Below, piece by piece: positions 60,386 through 64,000 of a stretch of DNA of 64,000 nt. Below the pieces are notes generated by a model. The model made no database searches, had not been told where the DNA came from, and saw only the letters and a list, made by a program, of their open reading frames with translations. The stretch comes from Pseudomonas citronellolis (GTDB lineage Bacteria > Pseudomonadota > Gammaproteobacteria > Pseudomonadales > Pseudomonadaceae): positions 126,641 through 190,640 of the forward strand of contig NZ_FOLS01000009.1 of assembly GCF_900112375.1 (NCBI RefSeq). The letters run 5' to 3'. Made by a program: the position numbers and the translations under genes. Position 1 is the stretch's first letter. Each line of letters opens with the position of its first letter.

Positions 60386-62385
60386 GGCTCGGGGTACCAG
60401 GCGTTGGAGATGGCCGGACGCAGCGCCTTGAGTTCGGGCTGGTCGTTGACGAAATCGTCCGGGTAGTAACCGAAGCTGCGCACGCCCTCCCACTGCAGGC
60501 GGTGCATCCAGCGCCGCAACTGCGCGGCGTCTATGGGCGCCTCGCGCCCCTCGCGCCAGTCGCGCGCCTGCAGTTCGAAGACGCTGCGCTGCAGCGCGCC
60601 GGGGCGCTTGGCCACTTCGCGCACCAGGCGCTGCAGCCAGGCCTCGGACTGCTCCAGGGGCACGCCCTCCATCAGCGGCATGGCCATGGGCGCGGTCCAG
60701 TCGTAGGCGGCCAGGAAGTCGTCCAGGTTCTGCGCGAACCAGGCTTCGCTCTGCGGTTCGAGGATCGGCAGCGCATAGATGTTGCGCGCCGTCTGCACCT
60801 GCGGGCCGCGGATGGCGCGCACGCGCTCGGCAAGCTGGCGGGTGAAGTCGATGAGGTAGCGGCTCTTGAAGCGCGTCCAGCGCTGCAGCGTCTGCGCATC
60901 GCCGCGCAGGCTGGCGATGTCGCCCGGCAGGCCGGCTGCGCGGTAGGCCGCCAGCGCCTGGGGCCCGGCATCCTCGAAGTCGGAGAACAGCGCGTCGTCG
61001 TGGAACAGCAGGCCGGCGAAGGCGGCGTGCCCGGCCAGGTCCTCGTAGATCTCGCTGATCTGCCGGCGTACTTCGGGGTCGAACGGCGACAGCCGCCGGT
61101 ACTGCTGCGGGTCGATCTCCAGGCGCCCGCTGTGCGGGTCCCAGCGCTGCACCCGCGGCAGCTGCGGCGACAGGTCGAAGGCCAGCACCGGCATCCAGGC
61201 GAACACTTCCACGCCGGCGCGGGTGCGCAGCTGCCAGGCGGCGCGGTTGAACAGGTCGGCGCGCATCGGCAGGTGCCGGTTGGGGAAGTACAGCGCTTTC
61301 ACCGTGCCATCGCCCACCGGGTCGGCATAGGCCTGGAGGAACACGGTGTTGATGCGCAGGTCGGCGATGCGCTGCACCAGTTGCCCGAGGTTGGCCTCCA
61401 TCTGCTGCGGGTCGGGATCGTAGACGTAGTCCAGGTCGACGTGGGCGACGCGCAGGTTATCCTGCGCCTGGACGCGGCTGATGGCCGAGGTGAAGTGATG
61501 CAGGTTGGGGTCGCCGTTGAGCAGGAAGCGCGGCAGGTTGTCCAGGTGGTCGATGCTGCCCAGGCCGTCCTCGAGGGTCAGGGCCAGGGCGTAGCCGTCG
61601 TCGCCGACCACCTGCAAGGCGGTGCCGCTGGCCGCGCCGTAGGGCCACACCCACACCCGCGGCGCCTTGCCGGTGATGCCCTGCAGGGTGCGGCTGATGC
61701 GCTTGACGTCGATGCCCACGCGGTTGCGGTATTCGGCCTCGGTTTCGTAGCGCCCGGCATTGGCCAGGTACAGGCGGTTGGCCGCTGCCGGCAGCTGACT
61801 GCCCTGCGGGTTGCCGGGGCCGCCGAAGTGCAGGGCCTCGGTGTGCGCGCCTATTTCCACCAGGCCGGACCGGGCGATTTCCGCGAGCTGCTGGCGGGTG
61901 AGGAAGCGCCGGCGCTCCACCGCCAGGCCGCCGAAGTCCACGCGCTGCTGGTCTGGGGTATCCAGCCAGACGCCCACCGGCGCCATGATCGCCGGCCAGT
62001 CGTAGGCCTTCAGGATCGGCAGCACGCGCTGGTAGAAGCTGCTGTAGCCGTCGTCGAAGCTCAGCAGCAGCGGTTTCTCCGGCAGGCTGCCGCGGCCGGC
62101 GCGGGCGGCCAGCAGCTGGTCCACGGAAATCGCCTGGAAGCCCTGCTCGTGCAGCCAGGCCAGTTGGTCCACCAGGTTGGCGGTGCGCACGGTCATGAAG
62201 GCCTGGTTGGCGTCGCTGTCGGCGATCTCGTGGTAGGCCAGGGTCAGGATGCGCCCCGACGGCCAGGGCTTCTCGTTGGCGGCGAGGGTGCGTTGCGCCG
62301 GCTCGACGAAGGGGGGCGCCTCGCTGGCGCAAGCCCCGATCAGCAGCGCCAGCCCCAACAGCAGGAAACGGTAGGTGGCTCTCAT
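60382..62385 (-). CDS. pgaB: poly-beta-1,6-N-acetylglucosamine N-deacetylase PgaB
   Basis: A 667-residue lipoprotein (lipobox LIGAC, Cys19) that deacetylates PNAG in the periplasm to allow its export. The carbohydrate esterase 4 domain (about 45-290) has [19 protein letters not shown] with the metal-binding Asp pair and [11 protein letters not shown]; the C-terminal glycoside-hydrolase-like domain (about 310-660) contains [12 protein letters not shown] and [12 protein letters not shown]. Its short gap of 9 bases to pgaA marks an operon. Confidence 0.97.
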   Translation of the reverse strand: MRATYRFLLLGLALLIGACASEAPPFVEPAQRTLAANEKPWPSGRILTLAYHEIADSDANQAFMTVRTANLVDQLAWLHEQGFQAISVDQLLAARAGRGSLPEKPLLLSFDDGYSSFYQRVLPILKAYDWPAIMAPVGVWLDTPDQQRVDFGGLAVERRRFLTRQQLAEIARSGLVEIGAHTEALHFGGPGNPQGSQLPAAANRLYLANAGRYETEAEYRNRVGIDVKRISRTLQGITGKAPRVWVWPYGAASGTALQVVGDDGYALALTLEDGLGSIDHLDNLPRFLLNGDPNLHHFTSAISRVQAQDNLRVAHVDLDYVYDPDPQQMEANLGQLVQRIADLRINTVFLQAYADPVGDGTVKALYFPNRHLPMRADLFNRAAWQLRTRAGVEVFAWMPVLAFDLSPQLPRVQRWDPHSGRLEIDPQQYRRLSPFDPEVRRQISEIYEDLAGHAAFAGLLFHDDALFSDFEDAGPQALAAYRAAGLPGDIASLRGDAQTLQRWTRFKSRYLIDFTRQLAERVRAIRGPQVQTARNIYALPILEPQSEAWFAQNLDDFLAAYDWTAPMAMPLMEGVPLEQSEAWLQRLVREVAKRPGALQRSVFELQARDWREGREAPIDAAQLRRWMHRLQWEGVRSFGYYPDDFVNDQPELKALRPAISNAWYPEP

Positions 62386-62394
62386 GTTCGGGTC

Positions 62395-64000
62395 CTAGAA
62401 GCGGTAGCTGAGGTCGAAGACCAGGCGGTAGTCCAGTTCGCGGTCGCCGTCGTAGGGGCGGCTGACAGCGGACAGGTTGAAGCCTGCGTCGAAGCGGTCG
62501 TCCAGGCTCAGGCGCTGGCCGTAGCCGAGCAGGCCGACGGCGCCGGTGCCGTGGTGCTGCTGGCTGTAGCTGCCGGCGCCGAGCTGGCCCTGCTGGGTCC
62601 AGCGCGTCTGGTAGCGGCGGTAGAGGGTGTGCTCCAGGTTCAGGCTGGGCAGCAGCAGCAAGTCCGACTTCGGGTTGAAATAGGGGACGTCCTCCGACTT
62701 GCTGTTGCGGCTGCCGGAAACCTCCAGGCCCAGGTCCGCCACCAGGTAGGGCGAGCTGTAGACACGCTGGCTGCCGGTGAGGGCGAGTTCGTGGCGCATG
62801 TTGCCGTCGCTGAAGTGCGAGGGTGAATAGGCCAGGCGCCATTCGCGCTGCTCGTTCTGGCGCCAGCGCAGGTAGCCGTCCAGGCGGTCGGAGCGGATGC
62901 CGCTGTTGAGCGCCCGCAGCGGTGTCTCGCGGGACAGGCGCGCGGCGCTCCAGCCGTACTGCCATTGGTCGTCGATGTCGTGGACGCCGGACAGCCGCAG
63001 GCCCAGCTTGTCGCCGTCGCCGTAATCGTTATGCGACACCTCCGCCTCCAGCGTGGTGTTGCGCCCGGTCCACTCGGTGCCGACGCGCTGCCAGCGGTAG
63101 TGCCCGGTGCCTTCCTCGAAATCGCCGGTGGCATAGCCGGCGCCGCCGAACAGGCGCCAGTGGTCGGCGATGGGCGGGCTGTAGAGCACGCTGTCAAAGC
63201 CCAGGTCGCGGCTGCCGTTGACCTCGCCGCCGTTGGCATGGCCGCCGTAGGCGCTGATGCGCAGCTCGGCCATGTGGTGGACCTGGCGCAGGTAGTCCAG
63301 GCGCTGGGCCTGCAACTGTTCGGGGAAGCGCTGGATGACGTCGTCGGCCAGCAGGTCCAGCTGCCGCCATTCCTGCAGCTCGCGCGCCACCATGCCCTGC
63401 TCGGTTTCCAGGGCCACGCCGCGCGGGTCGGTGCTTTCGGCGATCTTCAGCTGGTCTTCGGCGCGCCGCGGCCAACCGCGGGACAGGTAGGTGCTGGCCA
63501 GGCCGGTGCGCAGCCGGGAGTTGTCCGGCGCGCCGTCCACCAGGCTTTCGTAGTCCTGCTGCGCCGTCGGCAGGTCGTTGCGGTACAGCCGGCCGTTGGC
63601 CTGCAGCAGGCGGGCCTCCAGCCAGTCGTCGTTGGGCAGGGCCACGCCCATGCCCGGCGGATGCAGGCGCATCGGCTGCTGCGCCACCAGGTCGTCGGAC
63701 AGGACAGACAGGTCGTCGAGTTGCTCGCTTTCCACCAGGGCGTAGAACAGCCCCTGGTGGTCGTCCATCCAGTCGCTGTCCTTGTCGTTCTCGCTGGCGA
63801 TCACCTGGCGGTAGAGTTCCGCGGCCCGCTCCGGCTGGCGCTGGTACAGGCTGGCGCCGGCGACCCAGCGCAGGGCGTAGGGCGGCAGTTGCACGCCCTC
63901 GGCATGCAGCCGCTCGTATTCCTCGACCACCTCGGCCATGCGCGCCCGGGCATAGAGGCCGCCCAGGCGGTCGATGCGCACCCGGCGCACCTCCTGTGCC
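62395..64000 (-). CDS. pgaA: poly-beta-1,6-N-acetylglucosamine export porin PgaA (5' end outside window)
   Basis: At least 535 residues of the outer-membrane PNAG exporter; the frame is open to the window edge, so the signal peptide and first TPR repeats are missing. The visible N-terminal part is TPR-rich (ALRWVAGASLYQRQPERAAELYRQV). The C-terminal part is a beta-barrel (SAYGGHANGGEVNGSRDLGF onwards) ending YRLVFDLSYRF, with the terminal Phe that outer-membrane barrels carry. The first gene of pgaABCD; its promoter lies beyond the window. Confidence 0.95.
   Translation of the reverse strand, partial: AQEVRRVRIDRLGGLYARARMAEVVEEYERLHAEGVQLPPYALRWVAGASLYQRQPERAAELYRQVIASENDKDSDWMDDHQGLFYALVESEQLDDLSVLSDDLVAQQPMRLHPPGMGVALPNDDWLEARLLQANGRLYRNDLPTAQQDYESLVDGAPDNSRLRTGLASTYLSRGWPRRAEDQLKIAESTDPRGVALETEQGMVARELQEWRQLDLLADDVIQRFPEQLQAQRLDYLRQVHHMAELRISAYGGHANGGEVNGSRDLGFDSVLYSPPIADHWRLFGGAGYATGDFEEGTGHYRWQRVGTEWTGRNTTLEAEVSHNDYGDGDKLGLRLSGVHDIDDQWQYGWSAARLSRETPLRALNSGIRSDRLDGYLRWRQNEQREWRLAYSPSHFSDGNMRHELALTGSQRVYSSPYLVADLGLEVSGSRNSKSEDVPYFNPKSDLLLLPSLNLEHTLYRRYQTRWTQQGQLGAGSYSQQHHGTGAVGLLGYGQRLSLDDRFDAGFNLSAVSRPYDGDRELDYRLVFDLSYRF

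Overview
The window is GC-rich chromosomal DNA from a Pseudomonas of the P. aeruginosa lineage. From about 0.2 to 54.6 kb the gene order (mtiP-nagZ-psrA-lexA-sulA-topA-fadA/fadB-uup-slt-glpD-like cluster-moeA/moaB/mobA-tRNA-Pro-opdQ-dgt-rocS/rocA-dacB-rlmKL-rmf-pyrD) matches, as I recall it, the PAO1 stretch around PA3004-PA3050. The species cannot be fixed from this sequence. A pgaABCD (poly-N-acetylglucosamine) operon, and no pel genes where PAO1 carries them, argue against P. aeruginosa itself.

Layout. 0.2-3.3 kb: purine salvage (mtiP), cell-wall recycling (nagZ), an L,D-transpeptidase and the fatty-acid-responsive regulator psrA, all on the minus strand. 3.5-4.6 kb: SOS unit lexA-sulA behind two LexA boxes. 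4.6-8.5 kb: small hypothetical genes and topA. 8.7-12.0 kb: the fadBA beta-oxidation operon with a PsrA-like site upstream. 12.4-19.0 kb: exported and hypothetical proteins, a universal stress protein, the ABC-F ATPase Uup and lytic transglycosylase Slt. 19.4-28.5 kb: MOSC protein, CheV, and a four-gene run (AGPS-like flavoprotein, glycerol-3-phosphate dehydrogenase, FGGY kinase, lipid kinase) opposite an AraC regulator. 28.9-31.8 kb: molybdenum cofactor genes, a small lipoprotein and tRNA-Pro(CGG). 32-37 kb: dehydrogenase, glutaredoxin-like protein, TetR/GST pair, metallo-beta-lactamase-fold protein, OprD-family porin. 37.9-43.2 kb: ammonium transporter, a YqjD/YqjE-type membrane trio, an EAL protein and dGTPase. 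43.7-49.6 kb: a Roc-type phosphorelay (BvgS-like hybrid kinase, NarL-type regulator) with a divergent RocR-like REC-EAL gene. 49.6-58.6 kb: yggL, dacB, rlmKL, rmf, pyrD, and a divergent repressor/excisionase-like pair. 58.6-64 kb: pgaDCB and the 3' part of pgaA, running off the window.

Themes. PsrA sits beside a tandem operator and 9 kb from its expected target fadBA. Two c-di-GMP phosphodiesterase-type EAL proteins and a Roc phosphorelay lie within 20 kb of pga, whose synthase is c-di-GMP-activated in E. coli. Nearly all long non-coding gaps are convergent 3' junctions filled with REP-type repeats (GTAGGAGC...GCTCCTAC), some arranged as composite blocks repeated across the window. No insertion sequence, integrase, CRISPR array or rRNA was seen.
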